NCBI RefSeq assembly: GCF_018320785.1
Contig: NC_054866.1
Location: 29,303,000 to 29,366,999, forward strand
Source: Cheilinus undulatus
Lineage: Eukaryota; Chordata; Actinopteri; Labriformes; Labridae
DNA: 64,000 nucleotides
Direction: 5' to 3'
Part shown: positions 1-10,064 of the stretch, in pieces
How the letters are laid out: each line of letters begins with the position of its first letter
Position numbering within the stretch: position 1 is the stretch's first letter
Notes under the pieces: generated by a model
Database searches by the model: none
What the model was told of the DNA's origin: nothing
The model's input: only the letters and a program-made list of their open reading frames with translations
Position numbers and translations under genes: made by a program

Positions 1-79
1 TATGCTGTATGCAGTGTTGACAAGATGGCCGATTAAATGGGTGAATGTTACGTTGAGTCCGCTTCATCAATACACCACA
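1..79 (+). repeat. 5' LTR of Gypsy element 1, cut by the window edge
   Basis: These 79 bases match positions 4336-4414 with only 3 mismatches (positions 6, 14 and 61), so this is the right-hand part of a 5' LTR. By comparison with the full 3' LTR (168 bp), about 89 bp lie outside the window. The LTR ends with CACA, directly before a candidate primer-binding site. Confidence 0.9.
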
Positions 80-84
80 TAAAC

Positions 85-98
85 TGGCGACGAGGATA
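85..98 (+). other. candidate primer-binding site of Gypsy element 1
   Basis: TGGCGACGAGGATA lies 5 bases after the LTR end, where the tRNA primer of reverse transcription anneals. It begins with TGG, the complement of the tRNA CCA end. I cannot name the tRNA with confidence. Confidence 0.55.
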
Positions 99-153
99 AA
101 ACTTGTTTTTCTACAGCAGGGAAGGAGAGACATTGTCGATGCTAGTGAGTACC

Positions 154-888
154 ATGGCCCAGTTCGTAAGAATAGACGAGTTCATGCCAGAAAATGAACC
201 GTGGTCAGTTTACACTGAACGGTTGGAACAGTTCTTTGTCGCTAATGATGTAGCCGCTGAAAAACGTGTAGCCACATTGTTAAATGTGATGGGCGCGGCC
301 ACGTACGGACTCTTGAGAAACTTGGTGCAGCCAGATAAGCCCAAAGATAAGACTTTTAATGAAATTGTGGCCATTCTAAAGGGACATTTTGAGCCAAAGC
401 CAATACTGGTTGCAGAGAGATTCTGTTTCAACCGGTGTAACCAGAAGGCTAGCCAGCCAATCGGACAGTATGTTGCTGAGCTAAAACAGTGTGCAGCTGA
501 TTGTGAGTTCGGCACCAACCTGGACGCATCACTTCGGGACCGGTTCGTCAGCGGGATCAAAAATGAAGCATGTCAAAGGAGACTCATCTCAGAAAACAAT
601 CTCACTTTCGCTAAAGCAGTGGAGATAGCCCTCAACATGGAGACAGCCGACAGAGACACACGTCAGTTGAGAGGTATGGACGGGGGAAGTGTCAGAGCAG
701 CCAACGTTTACAAGCTGAAACTACACAGAGGAAATAAAAACTGCTATAGGTGCAAAGGTAAAAACCACCTAGCTAACGAGTGCCATTTTAAAGAATCAAA
801 GTGCCACAATTATGGTAAGACTGGACATATAAAGAAGGCATGTCGTTCCAGGGTGCAGACAGCCAAAAAAAGAGACAACACAGGATAA
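154..888 (+). CDS. Gag-like protein of Gypsy element 1
   Basis: This is an open Gag-type frame of 244 residues from the ATG in an ACCATGG context at 154; an in-frame ATG at 139 is an alternative. The N-terminal two thirds look like the retrotransposon gag domain of fish Gypsy elements (a MAQF start, the WSVYTERLEQFF stretch, later QPIGQYVAELKQ). The C-terminus has a zinc knuckle, C-X2-C-X4-H-X4-C (CYRCKGKNHLANEC). A second knuckle follows, but its second cysteine is replaced by tyrosine (CHNYGKTGH). Gag packages element RNA into particles. It is the only retroelement frame here free of stops. The pol frame follows in a different reading frame. Confidence 0.8.
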   Translation: MAQFVRIDEFMPENEPWSVYTERLEQFFVANDVAAEKRVATLLNVMGAATYGLLRNLVQPDKPKDKTFNEIVAILKGHFEPKPILVAERFCFNRCNQKASQPIGQYVAELKQCAADCEFGTNLDASLRDRFVSGIKNEACQRRLISENNLTFAKAVEIALNMETADRDTRQLRGMDGGSVRAANVYKLKLHRGNKNCYRCKGKNHLANECHFKESKCHNYGKTGHIKKACRSRVQTAKKRDNTG

Positions 889-3800
889 AGGACTACAAGA
901 GAAAAATACAAAATATGTGGAAGTGGATGAGGATGCGGAGCTAGGAATATTCAGCATTTTGACTGTGACTGATGAAGAGGATGACTTGTACAAAGAGACA
1001 TTCAGAGTAGCTGACACTACCTTGGAGATGGAAATAGATACAGGAGCAGCTAGGAGTGTCATATCACAGGGAACTTAGACTGAGAAACTAGCACATCTGC
1101 CACTGCAGCCAACTAAGGTTAGACTCAAAACTTACAATGGAGGTAAGAGTTCAGTGCTTGGACAGATTACTGGTAAAGTTAACTATGAAAACCAAACAGC
1201 TAACTTGCCACTGTTAGTGGTTAAAGGGTGTGGATATACACTGTGTGGCAGAAATTGGCTTAGAAAAATCAGGCTAAACTGGCAGCACATAAAAAGTCTG
1301 CACATACCCAAGTGTACATCACTGAGTGAGGTGCTGAATAAATACTCAGAGGTGTTCAGAGAGGAATTAGGAACCCTCAAGGACATTAAAGCCTCAATCG
1401 TAGTGAAACCAGATGCACAGCCCAGATTTTGTAAGCACAGACCTCTCTCATTTGCTATGAAAGACAAGGTAGAAAAGGAGCTTAGGACGCTGGAGGAAGT
1501 TAACATAATATCTCCAGTTAAGCACAGTTAATGGGCAGCACCCATAGTGCCAGTGCAGAAGAGAGATGCATCACTCTGCTTATGTGGACATTATAAAGTA
1601 TCAGTCAACCAGACAGTAGAGACAGAGACATACCCCTTACCATGTTTAGAGGAAATGCTAGCTACCTTTAGTGGAGGCAAGATTTTCTCAAAGATAGACT
1701 TAGCTGCAGCTTACCAGCAGGTCTTACTAGATGATGACTCAAAGAAGTACACTACTATCAACACCCATAGAGGACTATTTGTCTACAACAGACTTCCTTT
1801 TGGAATCAGCTCTGCCCCCTCCATCTTCCAGCAGATAATGGAGAATCTGATGAAAGACTTACCTGTGGTTGTTTTCCTCGATGATTTGCTTGTTACAGGG
1901 ACCTCAGAGGATGAGCATCTCCAAAACCTGCAAAAGGTCCTACAACGCCTGCAGGAAAATGGACTTTGAGTGAAACGTTCCAAATGTGAGTTCAGCAAGA
2001 CGAGAATCGAATACCTTGGTCATGTGCTGGATGAACGAGGTGTGCAACCCTCGAAGGACAAGGTGAGAGCTATTCAAGAAGCTCCGGCTCCTAACAGTGT
2101 TAGCGAGCTTCAGGCTTTTTTGGGACTGTTCAACTTCTATGGCAGATTTGTACCACAGCAAAGCACAGTGTTGGCACCACTGTACAAACTGCTCAGAGCC
2201 AATGTGACTTGGGAATGGACTGAAGCACAACGAGCAGCTTTTACAAAATGTAAGGAGCTGTTGACAAGTGACCAGGTTTTAGCTCACTATGACCTCAAGT
2301 TGCCACTCACTTTAGCCTGTGATGCCTCTGCTTACGGCATCGGAGCTGTCATTCAACACACCATGCCAAATGGGGAGGAGAGACCGATTGCATATGCCTC
2401 CCGTACACTGACTAAAGCTGAGAAGAATTATTCTCAAATAGAGAAAGAAGCTTTGGGACTGATTTATGGTGTAAAGAAATTTCACCAGTACTTGGGGGGC
2501 AGACATTTTACACTAGTGACAGATCATCGCCCCCTTGTGACACTGTTTGGAGAGCATAAAGGCCTTCCCACACTTGCTCCTGCACGGCTGCAGAGGTGGG
2601 CAATAATTCTATCAGCTTATGACTACCACATTGTCTATCGCAAGTCAGAGGAGCACAGCAACGCAGATGGACTCTCTCGCTGCCCTCTGCCTGAGACAAG
2701 TGACACAGGAACTACTGGAACCACAGCACTAGTGCAGTCACTGCTGACTGAGCACTTACAAGCAGCACCACTAAATGCCAAACAAGTTGCACGAGTGACA
2801 CGCACGGATGGTGAGCTGTCCCAGGTATTCAAGTATGTCATGGAAGGGTGGCCTACCCATGTTGCTGAAAACTTAAAGGTGTTTTTCAGGAGGAGAAATG
2901 AACCAGAGTCATTGTTCCTTCCAAGCTAAGGGGAGCAGTGCTAAAAGAGATTCACTCTAGACATCAAGGCATAGTAAAAACAAAGGCCCTAGCTCGAAAA
3001 TATGTCTGGTGGCCGAATCTTAACTCTGATTTGGAGCAACCATGAAAAGAATGTGAGACTTGCCCGCTAGATCAAAAAATGCCTTAGCATGTCCCACTAC
3101 ACCCATGGGAGTTTCCAGGTGAGTCCTGGAAGAGACTACACATTGACTTTGCTGGACCTTTCCTGAACAACATGTTCATGATTGCACACACTAAATGGTT
3201 GGAGGTGTTTCTCATGTCACAAATCACCATACAGGCAACCATCACCAGACTGAGGAGACCGTTTGCCTCTTATGGTTTCCTGGAGCAACTTGTCAGACAA
3301 CGCTACTACCTTCACATCTGAGGAGTTTCAAGCTTTCGTCAAGCAGAATGGAATTCTGCACACCACAAGCGCTCCTGGACATCCTGCAACAAATGATCTC
3401 GCAGAAAGATATGTACAGACATTTAAAGCAGGTATGAAAAAGCTAGCCAACGCCCCTTTCAACATTGAAGATAAGGTTTCCTAGTTCTTGTTGCAGTATC
3501 GCGCCACACCTAACTGCACAACTGGGCAGTCACCAGCAGAAAGGCACATTCAGACTAGGCTGGATTTTCTTAAGCCAGTGCGGAGAAAACAACACCAGCA
3601 AAAGGACTACAGATCGATCCTTTGGAGAAGATGAGATGGTGTATCTGCAGAGCACTGTGGGAGGAGGACACAAGTGGATTCCAGGTATGGTGGTGAGACA
3701 GGCCCAGTGTCGTATGAAGTTCGCGAGAGAGACTCCATCATCACACACAGACGACATGGAGATCAGCTGCAAGCCCGAGCTGTTGCAGAGCCAGACTTGG

Positions 3801-3964
3801 ATACCATTGAGCACAGAGTTGAGCCAAATGTAGAGAAAGACTGCAGCAGTCCTACCAACATCATAGACTCTGCCAGGCAGTCACCTGAGACTCTCGAGCC
3901 TGAACCTGTGGCTCTGAGGCGTTCAAACTGTGAGATAAAACTACCCAAAAGGTTTAGAGAGTAG
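887..3964 (+). pseudogene. Pol of Gypsy element 1 (protease, RT, RNase H, integrase), broken
   Basis: Homology runs in canonical order. The protease has a DTGA active site near 1040. The RT fingers/palm lie at about 1400-1970, with the catalytic box as FLDD near 1880. The thumb and an RNase H-like domain (DASAYGIGA near 2320) follow. An integrase zinc finger lies near 2950-3065, then the integrase core with the SDN and AER motifs (3290-3420) and a C-terminal tail. In-frame stops occur at 1076, 1529 and 1967. The frame shifts between about 2905 and 2935, stops follow at 3043 and 3085, and the integrase core sits in other frames still. The element cannot make a full polyprotein. The order RT-RNase H-integrase defines Ty3/Gypsy. 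Confidence 0.88.
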
Positions 3965-4232
3965 ATAGTGAATTATATCCTGAGCTAAGCTTTAAACCAC
4001 TGGTTAAGTATTTGTTCAGCTAAGACAGAGAAATAAATGTTCATTTAGCTTGCTTACACAGGAAGGGAGTAAAAGCAGTATATTGTTATTGTTATGAAAC
4101 GTACTTTGTGTTATACATGGTCTATTTGACATGTTTGAAGTTATAAGAAAAATTAATGCTGAGTTTATCAAAGCTAATGCTAATTCTAGTGCCACATGGA
4201 AGCTATCATTTTTGTTGTTTCACATCTCAGCT

Positions 4233-4246
4233 AAAAGGGGAGGAAA
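4233..4246 (+). other. polypurine tract of Gypsy element 1
   Basis: AAAAGGGGAGGAAA directly precedes the TGTGG start of the 3' LTR, as expected for the plus-strand primer of reverse transcription. Confidence 0.8.
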
Positions 4247-4414
4247 TGTGGTACATTAACCACATTGTTCTTTTATGTGGAAAAGCACTTACTTTAAATT
4301 TGACCCTGCTGTGATATGGTAGCACACATGCGCATTATGCCGTATGCAATGTTGACAAGATGGCCGATTAAATGGGTGAATGTTACGTTGAGTCCCCTTC
4401 ATCAATACACCACA
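4247..4414 (+). repeat. 3' LTR of Gypsy element 1 (168 bp)
   Basis: It starts TGTGGTACATTAACC after a polypurine tract and ends ...TACACCACA, so it has the TG...CA ends of an LTR. Its last 79 bases match the window start at 76 of 79 positions. The sequence continues directly into Harbinger transposase coding sequence, which places the insertion point at 4414/4415. Confidence 0.9.
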
Positions 4415-5155
4415 GCAACGCATGATTCATACATTCTGAGTAACAACATGGCTGGGAACAGACTACAAGCTGGCACTGTGTGCGATGATTGGCTTCTTGG
4501 TGAGTAAATTTATTCGAGTAATTGTCCTAATATTAAGCCCCGTGATGTGCATTGAGCATGTGCGCCCCCAAATTCTATCCCGGCCCTACAGCAACATTAC
4601 TAAGCAGTGGTTAAAGTTAGTGACTTGCTGTTTTTGCTGGTTAAACTACAGCTTAAGATGTTTCTAACAAGCCCCTGATTGTCTCTGTGTGCAAAGTACT
4701 CATGTTAATAACCCCGTGCGTAAAGTGTGAAATGTCTTAATCAGCCTCGCCTTTCTGTCAAACGCGCCTTTCGGTGCACTTCTGCACCAATTTGCAACAA
4801 TCGTGTGTGAGTCCATGTAAGTAGTGTATAAAATTAATGAATGAAAACTGTAAATCCAGTTTACTTTGTCTGCTTACAATTGACCCAAGGCCACCGTGGC
4901 TACCCACTTAAGAGGTGGCTGATGACCCCTCTCACCGACCCTCAGACTGACCAAGAGCAGAGGTACAATGACCTCCATTCCTGCACTCAGTCAGTCGTTG
5001 AGAGGACATTTGGTCTGCTGAGGGGATGGTGGCGCTGCCTGGACAGGACTGGGGATATGCTGCTGTACAGTCCCGAGAAGGTGTGCTGCATTGTGATGGC
5101 GTGCTGCATCCTCCATAATGTGGCACACCGGCACGCCATACCACTGCCAGACTAG
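4415..5155 (+). pseudogene. PIF/Harbinger transposase, C-terminal part, interrupted by Gypsy element 1
   Basis: Two exon-like blocks join in frame. Block 4415-4499 encodes the THDSYIL stretch and ends WLLG at a GTGAGT donor. Block 4890-5155 starts after a CCCAAG acceptor and encodes GYPLKRWLMTPL, RYNDLHS, VVERTFGLLRG and CCILHNVA, ending in a stop. These are signatures of the DDE endonuclease of Harbinger elements (DDE_Tnp_4, related to HARBI1). The second catalytic aspartate, normally in GD-x-GYP, reads histidine (GHRGYP), so the enzyme would be dead even if intact. The glutamate of VVERTFG is kept. The N-terminal part, with the first aspartate, lies beyond the left window edge, because the Gypsy element has inserted just before the THD motif. 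Confidence 0.8.
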
Positions 5156-5274
5156 CATATCCCCCCACCAGACAAACCAGAAGCTAGACCCATGTATGTG
5201 CATCCTATCCAGGAGGCCATTCAGCCCTGGCAACATTTGATTTCAACCATGTAAAAGAGGCAAGGATGCAGAAT

Positions 5275-6168
5275 TCACTTATTCACCAATGCATTTATAG
5301 ATTCACTGATATTTGTGAGGACACCTATCAGTTGATTTAGGCGATCATTAATGCCACCTATTGCTTTAACTATTTCTTCTTGTGACTCCAGCACAGCACG
5401 GGTAAGGACATGGCCAGTCGAGTGGACAGCAGCAGCTGGTGGTTGCGCCGTACTGGCACCAGAGATGCCGGGGATGCTGGAGGAATCCCCTGAGCCTGTG
5501 ACGCCGGGACGGTAGAGGAATCCCCCGAGTCTGTGGCACGTGGCTGCAACTGTGTGTCCTCTCCTGTGTTTAAAATAATAAATTGAGTAATCAAACATGA
5601 GTCAAAGTCTCTGATATCCTCTTTGATTTGCTGGCATGTTTAAATTTAAATTCAAAAGAACTAAATAATACCATACATACAGCATTTACACATGAACCTC
5701 TATCTTATAGGGCTGTGAGCAGGCTACTGTATGAGCACATTAGTTGTAAGTTACACAACACAAATACATAGATATTTACCTTGGGGGTAATCAGACTCAC
5801 CCACGTGTGCTCCCACTACCCCTGAGAGAGCAGTGTCACCCACGATGACGGCGACTCGCTGTTCAAACGGGCTTGGCCCCTCTTCTCCTGTCCCCCCGCA
5901 TGTTTTGGCCACTTTGGCGGTGGGCAGCCATCCTCCGCTTCACATCCACCTTGATGTCGGACTACTTCTTCTTCACTTCTGCTTGTGTGCGCTTCTCTGA
6001 CCCCACAGCATTGACAGCCTCACACACACTGTCCCACTCACTCCTCTTTCATTTGTTGCTCATGCCGGAGGACAGCGTGCCAAAGAGCACATTTTTGTGC
6101 GCCTCCACTTCAGCGAGAAGTGCCTCCAATTTGCTTTTCATGTATTTCTTTTTTCCTGTCTTACTCAT
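5275..6168 (-). pseudogene. Harbinger Myb/SANT-like DNA-binding protein gene, degraded
   Basis: Harbinger elements carry a second gene for a Myb-like protein that helps the transposase bind DNA. On the minus strand, block 6168-5780 starts ATG (MSKTGKKKYMKSKLEALL) and has a Myb/SANT-like domain. Two in-frame stops and one frameshift near 5870 break it. It ends at a GGTAAATAT donor. Block 5563-5275 follows an AAACACAG acceptor and encodes a Pro/Ala/Ser-rich linker and the conserved tail (ESQEEIVKAIGGINDRLNQLIG), then a stop. It lies tail to tail with the transposase, the usual Harbinger arrangement. The tail resembles those of Harbinger/NAIF1-type proteins. Confidence 0.72.
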
Positions 6169-6419
6169 GCTTTTTCAAGTTTCTGATCGTGCAGAGAGGG
6201 GGATCTCAGGTGCAGGGCTCATTTAAATATGATTTGCGTATTTAAACGGGGGTGTGGACAGGGAGGAGTCAGGTACTCCGACATGTGCACTTATTTCTAC
6301 GTTAATTGGGATGTACAAAGGAAATGTGCTTGGATTCATGCGTGCGCACAGATTCATACATCTGGATATTTTTATGCGTACAACATTTTCTGGATTTGAG
6401 TGTATGCCATGTTTCGGTT

Positions 6420-6465
6420 GGAAAATCCGCGCAAGTCTTTGTACATGAGGCCCCAGGTGTCTGTA
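6420..6465. repeat. right terminal inverted repeat region of the Harbinger element
   Basis: On the minus strand this reads GGGGCCTCATGTACAAAGAC, followed by a CGCGGATTTTCC-type sequence, an end sequence I recognise from fish Harbinger elements. The matching left end lies before the window, so neither the inverted partner nor the 3-bp target duplication can be shown. Confidence 0.5.
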
Positions 6466-6561
6466 AAGGCACACGACGTTCTGGTATCAGGCACCTGACT
6501 TTTCCTGTCCTTGCTCTCCTGAGCACAGCTGCATTAGACACATGGTTTTGCATACGATCTG

Positions 6562-6896
6562 AAAGGTGCAGTGTGTAAAACTGGGGACATTAGCAGCAGC
6601 TAACTGCCAGATTCTAGATTTTAATGCTCACTTGTGGTAACTGTGGCAACTAATCAAATAATAACTACATATGTATCTGTTCTTTTGTCTCTTCTGTGGT
6701 ACTGTACAAACATGCAAGTTGCAAGATAGGATCCTACCTTTGTATGAGGAAAAGGCTTATTTTAAGAATATAAAAAATAAAACAGTTTTTAATATACATG
6801 ATATCAAACTCTAATTTAGACAAGTCTATTTATAAATATGGTTCAAGTTTTTTCTGCTAAATGCCACTTGGCTAAATTTTACACACTGCATTTTTA
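6562..6896. mobile_element. short terminal-inverted-repeat element (MITE)
   Basis: The left end, AAAGGTGCAGTGTGTAAAA, and the right end, TTTTACACACTGCATTTTT, are imperfect inverted repeats enclosing about 335 AT-rich bases without coding potential. Elements beginning AAAGGTGCAGTGTGTA are common in fish genomes. No target duplication was clear. Confidence 0.6.
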
Positions 6897-7990
6897 AATC
6901 CGTGAAGGCCACAGCCTTGTAAACTAGAAGCTAGTACATATTTTTCCTCATAAGCATAAAACACCCCTTTTATTTTATTTTATTTCCATATAAAGGCATT
7001 GGTCTGCAGGGCCATGTGCACACTTAAGAATAGGAGGTGGTGGTGCACTGTTGTGGAGGGGTAATACATGTCTGATATTTAAGTTATGATGGTGCCTGAG
7101 AAAAGAGATTTGCATGTGAGAAATTGACAAACCTTAATGGGATATTATAATAGGAAAGAATAGAGCGCCTGGGAAAAAAAAAAAAGTTTTTTGACTTGTG
7201 GATGATGACTTGAAAAGAAGTTGCACTCCCTGCATTATGTTTTATAATGCAGGGAGTGTGCTTTTATTGCTCCCACGTTACAGTTAACAAGTTATCACAG
7301 CAACCAGCACACACCCAGTGGCTTTTTACTGCATTTAAGTTATTATTTGGAATATAAGCTTTGAGTTATTAAGCCTACAATGACCTAGTTGTCATTAAAG
7401 TTGTTAGTCATAGTAAGTGTATGATTGCTCTGTCTCTTTCACACACATACACACACATATACACACAAACTATCATGAGGCGACTACTAGCTCAGGAAAT
7501 TTGATGTCTGGCTTCAACTTTAACTCAATGACCTTGGTGTTTGAATTCTGAAGCAACACAGTAATCCAGGTCCAACTGAAGCCAAGTCTTAGAGAAACTG
7601 AAATGAATGACTTACCTCCTCACAACTCTGTTTTTATCTCTCTCTTGATTATGGTGATTCATTTCTTTTCTTGCTTCCATTTTTGTTCTTCTTTGCAATG
7701 TTTTTTGTAAGACTTTTATTGCTTTAAAATCTCTGTCCCTCTTCTTTGAAATTTTACTTCTCAGGTTTCAAATCGAGACATTAATGACAGATAAAGTAAA
7801 GATGTGTCTTTACATTTGTGCTACATAACTGACTTTTAAGCTAAAGAACAGCAGATTCTTTTGGCAAAGATATGTAGATGATACGACAACAACAAAGTTG
7901 TTGTTTTTTCTCTTCCCTCGTTAAGTCAGGCATCTTTTAGCTAAAGCAAACAGCTAAAGTCAAAGCATGTATTTCTCCTAAAATTTAGAG
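6897..7990. other. no gene seen; AT-rich with a short hairpin and CA-rich tract
   Basis: There is no coding or RNA gene signal. It holds the perfect hairpin at 7224-7258, an imperfect CA repeat (about 7438-7468) and otherwise AT-rich sequence. Confidence 0.6.
7224..7258. repeat. perfect 15-bp hairpin with 5-base loop
   Basis: CACTCCCTGCATTAT is followed by a GTTTT loop and ATAATGCAGGGAGTG, an exact reverse complement. Two flanking G-T wobbles could lengthen the stem to 17 pairs. It may be the core of a tiny palindromic repeat or a folded RNA; no transcript evidence exists in the sequence. Confidence 0.8.
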
Positions 7991-8039
7991 ACAATACAAA
8001 TACAATCATAACGTCTCATCTTGATCACTGGACCACTAA

Positions 8040-8165
8040 TCCGTCCAGCACCTTCAGCTGGTTTAAAAATGCTGCTGCTCATCTCCTAACAGGCACAAAA
8101 GAGAGGGACTATATTACCGCTGTGTTGCTTTTCTTTCACTGGCTTACTGTCTGCACCCATTCTGT
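8040..8165 (+). mobile_element. LINE fragment (RT C-terminal region)
   Basis: In one frame, 8068-8151 encodes NAAAHLLTGTKERDYITAVL followed by HWLTV. This is close to the conserved stretch downstream of the RT domain in CR1/L2/Rex-type fish LINEs (NAAARLLTGTKKR..ITPVL..LHWLPV). The preceding QLV is out of frame by one base. This is a short, inactive relic. Confidence 0.72.
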
Positions 8166-8189
8166 AAACTATTGTCAGTTAACAATAGG

Positions 8190-8561
8190 CTGCTGCATCT
8201 ACAATTTTAGTCTGCCATGCAAAGCAAAAGCCATATAAGAACAACATCCTGAAGTGCAGCTGACTTCTCGGGGCTGTAGCTTATCTGAGATGGACTGACC
8301 TAAAATAGAAAAGTGTGCTTTGGTCTTGTGAGTCCACATTTCAAATTGTGTGTGGAATAAATGTCCATCGAGTCCTCTGGGCTAAATGTAAGAAGGACCA
8401 TCCAAATTGTTAATAATGTGAAGCCAGCATCTGTGATAGAGTGTGGGTGTTTTGGTGCCCATGACATGGGTAACTTGCACATCTGTGAAGGCACCATTAA
8501 AACTGAGAGGTTTAGGATTCAGAAAAGTTTCTATCCAGATGACGTCTTTTCTTTAGATATA
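8190..8561 (+). pseudogene. Tc1-like transposase relic, piece 1 of 3
   Basis: The sequence from the CTGCATCTACAATTTTA region through CACATCTGTGAAGGCACC matches the Tc1-type transposase gene common in fish. The readable protein piece includes GAHDMGNLHICEGTIKTERF, the segment between the first and second catalytic aspartates. Stops disrupt the frame, including at the place of the first catalytic Asp-Glu. The gene continues at 9956, after two inserted repeats. Confidence 0.75.
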
Positions 8562-9815
8562 CAGTGTTTCCCCTAGATTTATGAGTCTGACATCTTAAAG
8601 ATTTAACTATAACCAAAACAAATGATTTAGGAAGCTGTTTAACAAATGACATATTTATAATAGGGTTAGATTATGTATTTTGGTAAATGTTCTTAATGAT
8701 GATTGATTGTTCTCCACTGACTACTCATTTTCTCTCTCCTCCATATTATTATTTACACAAATGCATGCCTCTGTCTCCTATTGTCTCTATGCCTGTGTGA
8801 TCTTTTGTCAATACTTCTACGTTTATAAAGGTTGTAGAGATTCTGTCGTAATCTGCACGTTGACGAGGTTTAGGTTTAAGTTTACGAGCATAAGTAACGA
8901 TCATAAATATCATATCGCCAATAGTGCCAGGCGCTATGAGAAACATGCACGCGAGGAATAAAAGGACAAAAGGGATCGTCCACCCGTTTATTGATCCCTG
9001 ATGAATAAATACTAAAATATTAAAATGATTGTCAGGTGACCCGCAGAGGGCCCGCTCAGTCATAGTCTGTATAGGAACTGACCCCCTCCGTTATTCACGG
9101 CACACCTGCCCCCACACACCTGTGAGGGACCGTGCGTATTTCTGCCTGGTGAGAAGACCAGGAGGGAGCTGATGCGGAGATGAACCCACTGTCGCTGATT
9201 TTGACAACGTTTCCCACTGGTTTGACAGTTTCCAGCATTGTATACGGGGGATTGCAGGATTTTATTGCATTACAAGTGTTAGACTTGTTGCGAGAATGTA
9301 ATAAATTGTGCGCAATTGCTGCAATCTCGCGCTGAAATTCAGCACTCGTGTAACTATCTCAGACGTAGAACAAGCGAGACATCGGTTCATACACAACTTT
9401 AGAGGATAAATCGGTTGCATTGGAGAAGTCTCTCATGATACTGAGTCAAACCATACCCTCACACACGTGACCACAGCTCTGACACAGAGAGGAGGGGCGG
9501 GGCTCTCTGCTGTGTGAGCGGTTTGCTCAGCTCTGCTCTGCTCATGTAGTCAGAGGGAACGAGCAGAAAACCAGGACTTAGAAATTAATACATTAATATA
9601 AACAGGATAAATAACTTTGGGCTATTTGGTTTGTTTGATAAAAAGACCAAGTAATACTTGCTCAATCGGAAAGTTGTCCTTAAATGGCTTCTGTTGTGAT
9701 CTGGCGCTATATAGAAAAAAACAGTTAAATAAAATGGACTCGATGTTGAAGGGGGGCGGGGGGTGCCGTTGGCAGGACGGGGCACCCTCCCAATAGAATG
9801 GTAGGGGAAACACTG
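8562..9815. mobile_element. hAT-like non-autonomous element inside the Tc1 relic
   Basis: The ends are exact inverted repeats: CAGTGTTTCCCCTA at the left and TAGGGGAAACACTG at the right. The 1,254-bp body has no meaningful coding frame. Flanking 8-mers (TAGATATA and ATATATAT) are similar but not identical, so a target duplication is only suggested. The CAGTG...CACTG ends fit the hAT superfamily. Confidence 0.75.
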
Positions 9816-9955
9816 ATATATATTATTGGGCTTTTTATGCCTTTCTTTAGAGGAGAGTGGATGGAGGAAACAGAGATGAGAGTGGGATAGAAACTTTGGG
9901 AAAGGAGCTGCAATGGCACAACCTGACCACTAGGCCATCTGCACCCCCAGACGAC
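9816..9955. repeat. dispersed fish repeat next to the hAT-like element
   Basis: TTGGGCTTTTTATGCCTTT...GGAGCTGCAATGG...CCACTAGGCCATCTGCACCCCCA resembles a widespread fish repeat that ends in a "phase-shifted tRNA-like" CCACTA...GCGCCC tail. It also lies between Tc1 pieces 1 and 2, so it entered before the hAT-like element or together with it. Confidence 0.45.
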
Positions 9956-10056
9956 CTTCGATCTTTACAGAGATTTCCCATCTTATTTCAGCTAGACAAT
10001 GCCAAACCACATTCAACATGAGTTACAACACCATGGATTCACAGTAAAGAGTGCAT
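9956..10056 (+). pseudogene. Tc1-like transposase relic, piece 2 of 3
   Basis: CTTATTTCAGCTAGACAATGCCAAACCACATT corresponds to the LFQQDNAKPH segment with the second catalytic Asp; here the codons are altered but DNAKPH remains readable. It ends at the 8-bp target site GTACTAGA of the next insertion. Confidence 0.78.
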
Positions 10057-10064
10057 GTACTAGA
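10057..10064. repeat. 8-bp target site duplication, left copy
   Basis: GTACTAGA is repeated exactly at 11624-11631, flanking the hAT element. An 8-bp duplication is the hAT hallmark. Confidence 0.9.
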
